Origin: Sinotaia quadrata
Taxonomy: Eukaryota; Mollusca; Gastropoda; Architaenioglossa; Viviparidae
DNA: 64,000 bases
Direction: 5' to 3'
NCBI GenBank assembly: GCA_028829895.1
Contig: CM054179.1
Span: 38,067,117 to 38,131,116 of the forward strand
Part shown: positions 14,401 through 28,400 of the stretch, one piece after another
Layout: every line of letters starts with the position of its first letter
Numbering within the stretch: position 1 is the stretch's first letter
Made by a program: the position numbers and the translations under genes
Notes under the pieces: generated by a model
Database searches by the model: none
Told to the model about the DNA's origin: nothing
The model's input: the letters and a program-made list of their open reading frames with translations, nothing else

Positions 14401-17400
14401 AGCAACATATTATTTATCTAAGTCTACCTATTCCACTTCCTTAATCAATTTACCCCGTATACCATATAAAGTTCCTTAATCACTTAACGTACACCCACCA
14501 TTCAGCTGTTGTATTACATACCTAAACCTTTCATGGCTTTCATTAGCACTTCACAGTCTTGTTCAGCATTGAAACCTGCATATGGTTTTAAAGTGGGGTC
14601 TTCTTTGGAGGGTTCAGACTCTAGCTTCACATCTTCATCAAGCTGGGCTTCAGTTTTTTGCTTTACTGTCTCCACAAAGGCTTTTCCAGCTATAACAAAC
14701 AATTCTCATGACTATTAATTTTATTAATTTTCTGCACTGCATTTAACGTCATTACAAATTTTAAAATGTCACATTTGTATTTAAAATCTAAGTTTCAAAG
14801 ATAAAATCATATAATTTTTTAACAAAATAAAAATAACAATCACCCACCCCCATTCCCAGCCTCCCTTGCCACAAATTTGTCTTTAGAACAAAATTGCCTT
14901 AAAATAATTTTAATATTTAAATAAAACATTGGAATATTTAGTCTGAATACCAATGAGATCAATTGCAAAAATAAACTTGACAGAATTTTTAAATACATTT
15001 TTAAAATTGCATCATTTTACACAGTGAGTTTGCTAAGTACATTTTTATTTATATTATGCAGTAAGTTTTACTGGACATAATTATAGCATAAAAAGTTTTA
15101 TTCTTCTATTCCATATAAAAGATGTTGATCTCTGTGATACAAAACTATAATTAGTTTCTATATAGCTCAAGTGTTCATAGCTATCATTTCAATATATTGA
15201 CAACTAACGAATGTTAGAATATGCATGTTGAATCACTGATGTCTCTATAAATCACCAAAACAACTAAAGAATAGTTTTTAAATTTTCCTTGTACAACTGT
15301 CACATAATGGTTTGTGTACACCTTCTCTAAAAATAAACTCCACATAAATCTACCATCTAGAAAGGCTGCCCCTTATCCCAAGGCTGGTAACATACCTGAT
15401 GTTCCAGACAACTCACTAAACTAACCAATCAAAGTGCAGCTCAGCCAAATGAATAAATATACCAGAAATTCACCTGTAAATTGTTAGTCAAATGCAGCTG
15501 ACAATTGAGGAAACATGTACTTTGGCTCCCAGTGTTAACAAAGCATAATCATACTACTAACCTTATTGCCAGTTATCAACACAGAAGGAAATCATCCTCT
15601 GTATATATTACTGCCAAAGGTATGTGGTTTTGCTTGCCTAACTAGTATTATATTCATGTTTATCTCTTGACATTAATTATATTTTGTATTGTTATATTTC
15701 GCTTAAGATATTTAAATGATGACCAGGTAAGTAAAAGTGTTCTGTTAGAGAATACATGAGGATGATTTCTTAACCCATGTGTATTTTATTGGTAGATCGG
15801 CACATTGTGACTTTATCTATAATATCTGAGATATTGACTTTAAAAAGTGTAGAGCTGTGAAACAAAGCCAGAACAGAACCACTTTATCCTGGATGTTGAC
15901 TGTAATGAGTTTTGCACCACAACAGAATGACCCACATGCCAAGGACTGGTTCAGTGGACCACCTGAACATTTGCTAACAACATTCATTTGTACCTAGATT
16001 ACACATCAGGCATATCTAAAGATATGTATTTATATAGTCACAACTACACAGCTTCAGTCAAGTTGTAGACAAACTCTACCAGTGTTCTAGAGTTCACTCA
16101 GAAACACTCAGTGTTCTCATATAAACTCATTTATAGTTTGCTCATATAAACGAACCAAATAACTACTACAGTGCCATAAGACTAAAATGGACATTCTCTT
16201 ATGAAACCACATGGTCGTAATTATCAAATTAAATAATATATATATATATATATAAACACTAATTGTAACTGTAGAACTATTTGCTATATGTAACCATGCT
16301 ATGTTATTATGTTATTTCTTGTTGAATACAATTATTGTTGATACATAGACCACCTGTATTAGTGTGACTCACTTACATATTATAAGTTGTAGTCTGTCAC
16401 CTGTATTTACTTACTATCCCTGACTGTATGTATCAGGGGCTTGAGCACTCTTCTAAACTATCACTTTCTACATTATCTATCATTCACCTTTCTAATAAAT
16501 GTGGCCAGCCAGAAGGTGGCGATTAGCCAAAGGTTACTGGTGGCCTGGGGTGGTAGAGAATTAACATCTTGCCCACCTCCCAGCAAAATGTCACAACAAC
16601 AATTTTTATAATAAATAAAACCACTATTATACGTATAGTCTTTTATTTTTCTCTGTAGAAGGGATTGTGTTTATACATGACCAATAGAATATGCGCTAAT
16701 TCCAATTAATAATTTGTCATAACAATAGACTGCTTTAAAGTTCTCTTAGTCTTACATTTGTTTGCAATCTTTGGTGGTGGGCCGCCAACAATAAGGGACA
16801 ACAAGATTTTGCGATAATCTCCAGAGATATCATCCTGAAATAATAAAGAATTAATGTATTACTGTCATTTTATGAAGTCTTGGAATAATTACATATTTCT
16901 TAAGTGATGATTTTGATAACAGGAATTAAGTAATAAAGTTTTATATACATTAATAACATTTCTTTGGATGATGACTTTAATGACAGGAGTTAAATTATAA
17001 CACTTAAGATTTAGCACGAACATTTCTTGAAATGATGACTTTAATGACAGGAGTTAAATTATAACACTTAAGATTTAGCACTAACATTTCTTGAAATGAT
17101 GACTTTAATGACAGGAGTTAAATTATAACACTTAAGATTTAGCACGAACATTTCTTGAAATGATGACTTTAATGACAGGAGTTAAATTATAACACTTAAG
17201 ATTTAGCACTAACATTTCTTGAAATGATGACTTTAATGACAGGAGTTAAATTATAACACTTAAGATTTAGCACTAACATTTCTTGAAATGATGACTTTAA
17301 TGACAGGAGTTAAATTATAACACTTAAGATTTAGCACTAACATTTCTTGAAATGATGACTTTAATGACAGGAGTTAAATTATAACACTTAAGATTTAGCA

Positions 17401-20400
17401 CTAACATTTCTTGAAATGATGACTTTAATGACAGGAGTTAAATTATAACACTTAAGATTTAGCACTAACATTTCTTGAAATGATGACTTTAATGACAGGA
17501 GTTAAATTATAACACTTAAGATTTAGCACTAACATTTCTTGAAATGATGACTTTAATGACAGGAGTTAAATTATAACACTTAAGATTTAGCACTAACATT
17601 TCTTGAAATGATGACTTTAATGACAGGAGTTAAATTATAACACTTAAGATTTAGCACTAACATTTCTTGAAATGATGACTTTAATGACAGGAGTTAAATT
17701 ATAACACTTAAGATTTAGCACTAACATTTCTTGAAATGATGACTTTAATGACAGGAGTTAAATTATAACACTTAAGATTTAGCACTAACATTTCTTGAAA
17801 TGATGACTTTAATGACAGGAGTTAAATTATAACACTTAAGATTTAGCACTAACATTTCTTGAAATGATGACTTTAATGATATTCAATAATGTAAGAGACC
17901 AATTCCTGAGGAAATTATTTTGATTAGTTAAATACTAAACCTTTAGATCTATTACTGATATATTCTTGAGGTGATGAATTTGATGGGTTAAATACTAAAG
18001 CATTTAAAGTATGTTAGTGATATACTCCTGAGGTGATGAATTTGATGAGTTAAATACTAAAGCTTTAAAGTACATGTATGTTAGTGATATACTCCTGAGG
18101 TGATGAATTTGATGAGTTAAATACTAAAGCTTTAAAGTGAGGTGATGAATTTAATGAGTTAAATACTGAAGATTTAAAGTGTATTACTGATATATTCTTG
18201 AGTTGATGAATTAGATGAGTTAAATACTAAAACTTTAAAGTCTATTACTGATATACTCCTGAGGTGATGAATTTGATGATGGAAAATGAATGTGACATTT
18301 TCAAAGTACACTAAGCAAACAGAACCAAAACACAACTTGAATAAAAGTAATCTGATTGAAGAAAAAACAATATTATATTTGCCTAAACAAATTAATTTAA
18401 ATTGTCAAACAATAATATATTTGCCTAAATAAGTTAACTTATAATGCCAAACATATTATTTGCTAAAATAAGTTAAGTTGTCAAACAATTAAAATTTTGA
18501 CAATAAGAAAGGCAGATTAGCAAATTAACATTTTTCCACAGAAAGTTTGTTTGTCAATGTTCAACAAAACTATTTTATGTTTTAATTTGTTAAAAGCAAG
18601 AACAAAACTCACAGTCACATACTGCTCTAGCGTCTGACCAGTTAGTTTCTGAAACTCTTCTTTAATGTTGGCAAGATCAATCTCACAGCGGCTTACAACA
18701 ATTCGAATCAGGGTGTCGTCATCAGTGCCTATCCCCTTCATTGTCTTTTGCAACTGTCGAGCAAAATGATCAAACTTGTTCCTCACACAGCGAACTGAAA
18801 TAATAAGTGCTTGTGTTCAAAGCTGTTGTAATAAATTTATTTAACAGTATCTATCATCTTGGAAAATTAAAATATAGTTAAATCTAGCTAATTGCAGGGT
18901 TTTATTCAATGTGTAATTTAACATTATTTACTATAGGTTATAGATGGTGTTCTTTATTGTCGTTCTTCTTAATGATTTCCCTTGAGTAATCAACAAAAAT
19001 TAATTAACCAAGCAGTAAGTGGGTTGGGAAGTGGGTTGGGAAGTGGGGTGGAGAGGCAAAATAGGTAGGTGTATGATGATGACTTTAGGAGTGTAATACT
19101 AACATGAAATTTTATCTGCAACTATAACTTGGGAATAAAAATGATGACAACTAGTTCACTCACCTATTGTCTTCATTCCTCTTAAGAGGTCTCCTGATAA
19201 CTCACTCTGCAATACAGCCTCAATATCCTTTTTGGAAATCTTTGCATACTCCTCAAAAGTTGCTCGCAGCTGTGGATAGCTACGGGAAACTAAGATGGCA
19301 TTAAAGCGAGATTCATCTGTTCCCCATTTGTTTTCACCAGCTTCATACAGTGCTTTTGCATCCTGGTGTGCCTTGTTGCGATCAACCTCCTGGCTGTCAC
19401 TGCGGTTGGCCTGAACAAGTCCAACAAGCAAGCGCTTAAAGTCCCCAGACGTGTCTCCGATTATATCTTTCTCCAAATCTTTGCTGTACTCTGAAATATT
19501 TCATAATTTTTTAATTACAAAAAAACGTTGCCTTAAATATGAAAAATTAAAATTAAAGCCATGAAGACTTAATATGTTATTTTAACTGTTGTCTGTATAT
19601 CATATACTGCCTAGGACAAACAAATCTTATAGCTTGATCATTCTCAAAAGAAAAAATGAAAAACTATATTACTAATCAAGTTTTTTTAAACCATCTCACT
19701 TTCAGGACTTACTCTCTTTGTAGACTCTTTTAATTTCTTGCAACTGTGCATTAGAACGTGTGCAAAGGATTTCAATGAGAATATCTTCATCAGTTCCAAG
19801 ACCCTGCACAGTCAATGGAAAGGTTCACAGTAAATGGCACCAAAGTTCACAGTAAATATCAGTTAAAACAAAAGAAATGTGCTCTTATATACTTATTGCA
19901 TGAAAAGCAAAATTGCATAAAGATATAACATTATTACTGTCCTAATCTCACATCAAAGAAGTCTACAACATTGTTATATTGTTACTGTCTTAATCTCACC
20001 TCAGAGAAGTCTGCAACATTACTACTTTCTTAATCTCACCTCAGAGAAGTTTGCAACATTGTTACCATTTTAATTTCATCTCAAAGAGAAGACAAAAGAT
20101 TTAAATCTTCATCCAGTCTATAGAATGATGCATCAAAGAACTACACTTGCTAGCCAATTGACAATGGTGTACAAAGAACTACACTCGTACCTTGGGACAA
20201 AGAACTTCACTTTTAGACAATGGTATACAAAGAACTACACTCATACCTTGTGACAATGGTGTACAAAGAACTACACTCATACTTTGGGACAATGGTATAC
20301 AAAGAACTTCACTTTTTGACAATGGTATGCAAAGAACTACACTTGTGACAATGGTATACACCAAATAACTAGATACCTTGAGACAATGGTATATATCAAA

Positions 20401-22470
20401 TTTGACAGTGACCTACATCAAAAATTATGATTGATAGTATTATAACAACAGTATACTTCAAAGAACTATATTTCATGGCCTTGTAACAATAGTTTATATC
20501 AAAGAACTACACTTGCATGGCCATGTGACAATGGCATAAAAAGTATTACACTTCATAACTTAACAACAAAGGCAGTACATCAAAGAATTACCTTGATGGC
20601 CTTACGACACTGGTATGCATCATACTCAGCAGGTGCCATTAGAAGACTTTTCAGTACCTCAAAGAAATTTCCACTTGTGTCTCCTTTCAAATCCTCTACT
20701 AAGTCCTAGAAATAAAAATGTAAAATATTCTGAATTCCATTTCAAGAGAATAAACTAGTCTAAATCTTGTCTCTTGCATACATGCACACAATTTATAAGC
20801 AGTATAATATTTAATCTTGACCATATTCATATACACATTGCATAGTAGAAGTCCAAGACTCAAAGGAATTTTTCAAAGAAAAATATAGTTCCTGAATAAT
20901 AATCTGATGAGCATTCTAGATTATATCATATGGTTCTATAGACATAAAAGCCAGAGCCCTAAAAGGGTTGATGTATATGAGGGCCTACGCATATTCATCT
21001 GGGTGTGAAGGTCTATACATATGTTCTTCTGCAATATATTCAGGAAAAACTTATTTTATTTAGAAAATTTGAATATGGAACCCTTCTTTCATAACCTTTC
21101 CAAACATGGTCTTGTATGCTTTACAGATTTCCATGCGCTGAGGATTGGATCGGTAAGCTAGAATGTTGATAATGGCATCCTCATCTGTTCCTGCAATCAG
21201 CAAAGGAAAATGTCTTTAAGACAGTCACTGAAAGAAAATTTCATAGGTATTGGGAAATATTTCAAATAATACTGAAATAAAAGGATTTGTTTTTTGTTGG
21301 TTGTTTTTGGGGGGAGATTCTTGCAAAATTCTAAGTCTACAAATGGTTTTAACACTTTTTTTCCAACAATATATTCTGAAATAAGTATATTACATTCTTG
21401 AAATTAAATTAAGAAGTGCTTTATGATAACAAATGTGTAACTGCTGTGAAATAAAATAACAATACTGATCTTCAGTTTGCTGCACTGCACCAAAAATTTA
21501 ATAAAACAGCATGAGATATAATTCAACTTTTATTGTATTTTATTTCAGTGGGAAGATTCATATTTGTGCATGCTCAAATCATGGATGGATGGATATGTAG
21601 ATGGATAAATGGGTATGTAAATGAATGGGTGCATGGATGATGAATGAATGGGAAGGTGGGTGAATGTGTGGAAAGAAGGAAATATATTAATACTTACCCA
21701 GTCCTTTTACAGCTTTGTTAAGTACCTCTGCATCACGTTCTGCATTAAAATCACCATATGCCATAATTGTTCCCCTTTGCTGTTCATAGGAAACAAAATA
21801 TCAGCCAGTTTTGAAAATGTAGCTTAATATTGTGTCTGTATCATGTGTGTTTATGTGTATATGCATATCTGTGTGTACATATATATATAAGTATTAAATG
21901 TGCATGTGAATGCCAATGACTGGTCTGCCTCATTATAAGTTGTTAATTGCAGTAATAAAAGGCTCTTGCTTGCATATTAACATTACTGTTATACTTTTAT
22001 ATTTATTCATAAAATCATTTGCAAAATTATGGATTATGTATATGTTATATTTTAATAATTGCAAGGATGTCCATATAGTGTTGTTTTTAAGCATTAGTCA
22101 ACCTAGTCAATACACGCACGCACGCAAGCGCGTGCACGCGGGTCATGTATAACAAGTTCATTCACATTTAAATTCTCTTTTCCATTTCATAGTATGGGTC
22201 ATATAACAATAAGTTAATTCACAATTCCCTGTTCCATTTCATAGTATGGGTCATGTAATAATAAGTTACCAAAACTTACATTTAAATTCTCAGTTTCCAT
22301 CGCATAGTAAGGATCAGATTTCTTAGGCTGAGGTGGTGGAGTAGGAGGTTTTGCTTTCTTCTCAGTCTCTGAGGTAGATACTGGTTTTGCTTTCTTCTCA
22401 GTCTCTGAGGTAGATACAGGTTTTGTTTTGGGGGGTTGAGTCTGTTTAACTGGTTTCTTTACTGCACCCC
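2394..22470 (-). CDS. Annexin octad module (exons 9-24), annexin A6-like layout
   Basis: Exons 9-24 encode a charged linker (331-394) and two four-repeat annexin cores (about 405-717 and 757-1066) joined by a 39-residue linker (718-756), the layout of annexin A6. All eight repeats keep the type II calcium site: the Thr of GxGT at 423, 495, 579, 654, 775, 847, 931 and 1006 is followed 39 residues later by Asp or Glu (462, 534, 618, 693, 814, 886, 970, 1045). Repeats 3 and 7 use the usual K-W-G-T variant. Exon lengths of the two halves match exactly (95, 114, 91, 327, 182 nt) except that 327 nt is one exon in the first half and 138+189 nt in the second. The product should bind membranes in a calcium-dependent, possibly bridging, way (family knowledge). 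Confidence 0.93.
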
Positions 22471-25400
22471 CTGAAAAAATAAAATGGTAAATCAAATTCT
22501 CTATCAAAAAGTATATAATGATTACAACAAAATTATTCAGAGCTGAAAAGTGTATTGATGGGTGTATTTTTTTTTTCAACAAATGAATGACAAAAGGTTA
22601 CAAAATATATTATTGGTGTGAAAAGCACTTAAGTCTTTTAGCTTCCTCCTAGAGAGGCAATTTAAACTCATTAGACTTTTTCTATTAGCAAGAATGGTAT
22701 ATTTTTAGCGTATGTTTACTTTTCCTTCAGCCTCCTAAGAAGTTAATCCTCTAGCATAAATGATAACAATCATTTACTTTGCTTCTGCCTTCTATTTGAG
22801 AGTCTCCAGATATGTACACATTGATTGTATGTGTCCTAAATACTTGCCAATTGTTGTAAATATCAATCCCTCTTCTCTCCTTCATCAGTGCTTTGTGTGT
22901 TTGTGACCTAAATACTTGGCAATGTTTAGTTGTAAATATTATTCCCTCTTCTATTCTCTCTTGTTGCTTTGTATGTATGTGACCTAAATACTTGGCAATG
23001 TTTAGTTGTAAATATTACTCCCTCTCCTATCTCGTTGCTTTGTATGTACATGTCCTAAATATATGCCAAATGTTTAGTTGTAAATATCATTCCTTCTTCT
23101 TTTCTCCCTGTTTGCTTTGTGTGTATGTGTCTGTGAGTGAGAGTGAATATAAGTATGTCAATACTTACATATAGATGCACTGTCTGTATGTGCACATATG
23201 TGTGTGTGCATGTGCAAGCATATGTGTGTGGACGGGTGCATGTGTGCACATACAACCAGAAAGATCCTGAACAGTGGGTCAAATTAGTTCCAGCAGTTCT
23301 AGGGAGAAAAAAAATTCTTCTGAAACTCACTGTCCTATTTTGTCTTTAAACTCACTGTCCTATTTTGTCCTTTAACTCATCCATCCTGCCTTATTTTGTC
23401 TTTAAATTCACATTGCCTTATTTTGTCTTTAAATTCACATTGCCTTATTTTGTCTTTAAATTCACATTGCCTTATTTTGTCTTTAAATTCACATTCACCT
23501 AATTTGTCTCTAAGCTCATTGCCCAGTTTTCTTTCTTTGCATTTTTGGTGAGACAACTAAATAAATTATTGTTGGATACAATACCTAAGAGAAATTTTCT
23601 TTGTGAATTGCAGGCTTGGGGTAAAATCTAAATATGTGGAGTCTTGGTAGGTATTCAGTAAAAGTTTATTTCAGTACCTTCACTAAAACACTGCCATTTA
23701 TACTCACGTGGTATCCCAGGTTTAGCCATCACTAAAATTATGCGGTAGCCATCACCTTCATCTTCGAACTTGGCTTCTAGAATCTTTACAGACAAGTAAT
23801 TTCCAATAATTAAAGACAATTAAGTAATCTGCAATGACTAAAAACAGCAATTAATCTCCTATGATTAAAGACAATTAAGTAATCCCCAAAGCTTAATGAC
23901 TAAAAATAACAAAGTATTCCTCAATGATTAAAAAACAATTAATTAATCCCCAAAGCTTAGAGACAACAAAGTAATCCCCAATGAATAAAGACAATTAAGT
24001 AATCCCCAAAGCTTAAAAACAACAAAGTAATCCCCAATGACTAAAAATAACAAAGTAATCTCCTATTACTAAAAATAACAAAGTAATCTCCTATGACTAA
24101 AAACAACAAAGTAATCCCCAATGACTAAAAACAACAAAGTAATCCCCAATGACTAAAAACAACAAAGTAATCTCCTATGACTAAAAACAACAAAGTAATC
24201 TCCTATGACTAAAAACAACAAAGTAATCTCCTATGACTAAAAACAACAAAGTAATCCCCAATGACTAAAAACAACAAAGTAATCCCCTATGACTAAAAAC
24301 AACAAAGTAATCTCCTATGACTAAAAACAACAAAGTAATCTCCTATGACTAAAAACAACAAAGTAATCTCCTATGACTAAAAACAACAAAGTAATCCCCA
24401 ATGACTAAAAACAACAAAGTAATCCCCTATGACTAAAAACAACAAAGTAATCTCCTATGACTAAAAACAACAAAGTAATCTCCTATGACTAAAAACAACA
24501 AAGTAATCCCCAATGACTAAAAACAACAAAGTAATCTCCTATGATTAAAGACAACAAAATAATCTCCAAGACAACAAAGCATTAAGAAGTCTTATCATTA
24601 AAGACAATAGAATAATCCCAAATTTAAGACACTAAATAAATTTAAATAAATTAAATATGACTGAGTAATTTCAAATGATTACAGACAATAGATCAGTCAC
24701 TAAAATTAAAATATTTTTTAGTGAAGAACTAAAAAACAGAATTTTTCAAAATAACAACATTTTTAAATACAAAAAAAAATTTGGGGGCTCAGTAAGTCCT
24801 TTTGTATCTGTTATCTTTTTTACCATTTCAATGTATTATATGACTTATTAGTCAAATCAAGTTTTCTGTTCTCTTGGTTCATTTTTCTTAGATTTATTTA
24901 TTGAAATCACACAAACAAACATATATATATATATTTACTCTCTGCTAGCAAACTGATAAATTTATAAAAACAAGTACAGAATATCAGAATGCTATGAAGT
25001 ACTGTGTAAAATGTATAACCTTTAGAAATGAAAATTTAGTAAATAAGTTATTTTTATACATATAAATACACTGTGATGATTGTTAGCACATGAAAAATAT
25101 ACTTTAAGATTAAATTAGTTAGGTTACATAATTTAAGATAAAATTAGGTATGTTTTCAGTCTTTCAGTGTTTTATATACTCAACTAGCAATTTCCCACAT
25201 TTGTACCTGTTTCCTTCAAGTAAGACAGACCCCCAAAATATACAATAAATCATTTATTAGACAGCTTGCACTGACGATGGTGTATGATACAAATAAAATG
25301 TCTGGTACTAAAAACTGCAGACTGACCCAACTATCCAACTCAGTGCAATTCTTAGAGTCAGTTTAAAAATAAAATAAATTTGGAGATTTTTTATTAGTAC

Positions 25401-28400
25401 TTCATACTATCTCTATCCCTAAGCACTTTACATTCAGGGTACAGTTTAATGGTTCCAAGCCAGAGAGTGGATATGTGAGATTGTCATGTAATGGCTTATG
25501 TAGCCTTCGCCCACCCCTCCTCTAAAAATAGACTATATGCAAACCTACCTTCTAGAAAGGCTGACCCTTATCCTCAGGCTGGGAACATACCTGAATATTC
25601 CAGACAACTCTCTAAACTAACAAATCATAAAGCAGTTCAGCCACTTGAACGAATGTACAAGAAACTCACCTGTAAATCATTAGTCAAATGCAGCTGACTC
25701 TTGAGGCAACATGTATTTTGGCTCTCGGTATACTCATACTAATAACCTTATCGCTAGTTATCAACACAGAAGGAAATCATCTGATTTGCATACAATAAGC
25801 AAACCAAGACACACAGAACTAGAAGAGTTCTATGTAACACTATTGGATTTGAATCCCATAGTGTAAACCTTATACTATACTGCATGCCACGGTCACAGCC
25901 ATTGAAACCAAAGTTCAAGAAATGTTGTGCGAAGGCATAATCGAACCGTCCATGCATGCAGTGCCAATTTTACTAGTTCATAAAAGATGGAAAACAGGTT
26001 CTGTGTGGACTACCATAGGCTGATTGCGACCATGCAGTATCAAGCCAAAACACTGCCTACACCCGACTACATCGATTCTTGTTTTAACTCATGCACAATA
26101 TTTCACCCATATCGATTTAATGAAAGGTTATTATCAAATTGGGGTCCCTGAAGGTAATCTGGAGAAATTAGTTTTGGCCACACCTGGTGGCCACTATCAA
26201 TGGAAGGTTATGCTCTTTGGCATACAAATGTGCCAACTACCTTCACACATATGATGAGGAAACTTACTGATCCCACCAAGAGTGACTACTTATCTAACTT
26301 TATGGATGATCTTTTGATCACTACTCCTACTTGGACTGAGCATATCAAATTGCTTAAGTGTCAGATAGGAAGTAAAATACTCAGTTACCTAGGCCATATA
26401 GTAGGCTAAGGCCAACTTCGACCAGAGGAAGACAAAATAAGTCATTTGCAAGATGCATCATCTCCTGTAACCAAGAAAGATGTACAGTCCTTTTAACCAA
26501 AAGTTTATTCCAGGTTTTAATCAAGTTGCAATCCCACTATCTAATTTGACTCATAAGGCCGCCCCTGAAAAAGTAGAATGGACAGATGAGTGTGAATCTG
26601 CATTTAAAAAGCTCAAGAATGCACTCACTTCATCACCAGTCCTACATCTTCCCAATGTCACCCTATCATTTATCATCTACACAGATTTATCATGAGTAGG
26701 CATTGCAGAAGTTTTGTTGCAGGAGTGCCCTGACAGTGAAATAAATCTGATACTGATCAAGTACACAAACCATAAACTATAGTACATCAGAAATCGAATG
26801 CTTGGCAGTGTTTTGGGTCATAGAAAAATTTCAAAACTATTTGTATGGTCGTGAATTCATACAGCAAACAGACCACCAATAATTTGTTTATTTATCCAGA
26901 GCTAAACACTCTAATGCATGCATCATGCACTGGTCATTCTTAATGCAGCAATATTAATTTCATGTATAGTACATTGTTGGAAAAAGCAATGGATAAAGAT
27001 TTTCTCAGTATGCATATGGCTACCAAAGGAAACATAGATGCATGCAGCCCACACACACCTATCCAATTACCCAGCTAAGGCCAAATGTCTTAGACTTCAA
27101 ACCACTGAACTTATTGTCACCCAGATGTTAGTTGTTCATAACTCCGTTAATATCTTAATTATGTGACTTAAAGCTAACGCTTTGTTTGTCTATGCTATGT
27201 AAAAGGAACCATATTCATGTATATGTACTAGTTTCTAAAAAATAATTTAACTCATCAATTGTGTGAGAAGAATGTACATGAGTATTACATGCCATTATCT
27301 TGATATTTCCTATTTAACCAAGTTTATAATTATCATTACTATTTTGCATTTAAAAAGCAAATATTAAATCTATTGTAATTTGTATTAAATTTTCACATTG
27401 GAATTATTATGGATACTTACTGTATCTCTTTTATTTGAAATTATTGAACCTAATGTTTTTTTGTTTTGAGAGACAACATACTAGCCTGAAAGACACCATA
27501 CTAAGAGATATCATGCTAATCTGAGTGACACTTTACTACTTTGTGAAACATATTACTAATTTCTGAGGGATACTAAAGACATCAAATTACTCTTGGAAAC
27601 ATATTACTATTCTGATACATCACAGACACCATACTACTCTGTGAAACATATTGCTAATCTCAGAGAAACACTACAGATACCACATTACTCTTTGAGACAT
27701 ATTATATTCTGATACATCAGAGAAATCATACTACTCTAAGACTAAGAGACACCATAAACACCAAACTACTCTGTATCACCATTCCAATGTTTTCTGATTC
27801 ATCAAATCAAGAAAATCATCATAAACAAATTGAGCTCTAAAATACACAGTTGTCATGTCAAATGTTAATAAAGAAATTTAGTATTAATAATTTTATACAG
27901 AGTAGATAAATTGATAGTAACACTCTTTGGTGCTCAGAAAAAAAACTGTCCATGTCAACAGCAAAGGGCAACACAAAGCATGTAAAGTGCTAAAGAACAG
28001 AACAAAAATAGGTAGTTAAAAGTGTAAGAATGTGTTCAGAACAGTAAACAAATGTGGAGTTTAATGTATTAGATTGTATGCTGCTAAAAGACAGGACAAA
28101 AACATTTAGTTTAAAAGCATAAGAATATATGTTCAGAACAGTACTCAAAGATGAAGTGTAATGTGTCAGAATCTACACTGCTAAAGAACAGGACACTTAC
28201 ATGTAGTTTAAAGTGTAAGAATATGTGTTCAGAACAGTGTAATGTATCTGAATCTCCACTGCTGTAGGGCAGGACAAAAACATGTAGTTTAAAATGTATG
28301 AATATGTGCTCAGAACAGTATTCAAATGTAAAGTGTAATGTGTCAGAATTTACACTTCTAAAGGATAGGACACAAACAATGTGTACTGACCAGAATATGA

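Noticed and set aside
22214..22279. Continuation of exon 9 through its donor to a second DPYYEME peptide
   Set aside because: The real donor (AAT|gtaagt) connects in phase to the annexin core, while the continuation reaches a stop; it is a duplicated exon edge.
23055..23349. Open frames rich in His/Thr or Val/Cys
   Set aside because: They reflect a TG/CA-rich microsatellite read on both strands.
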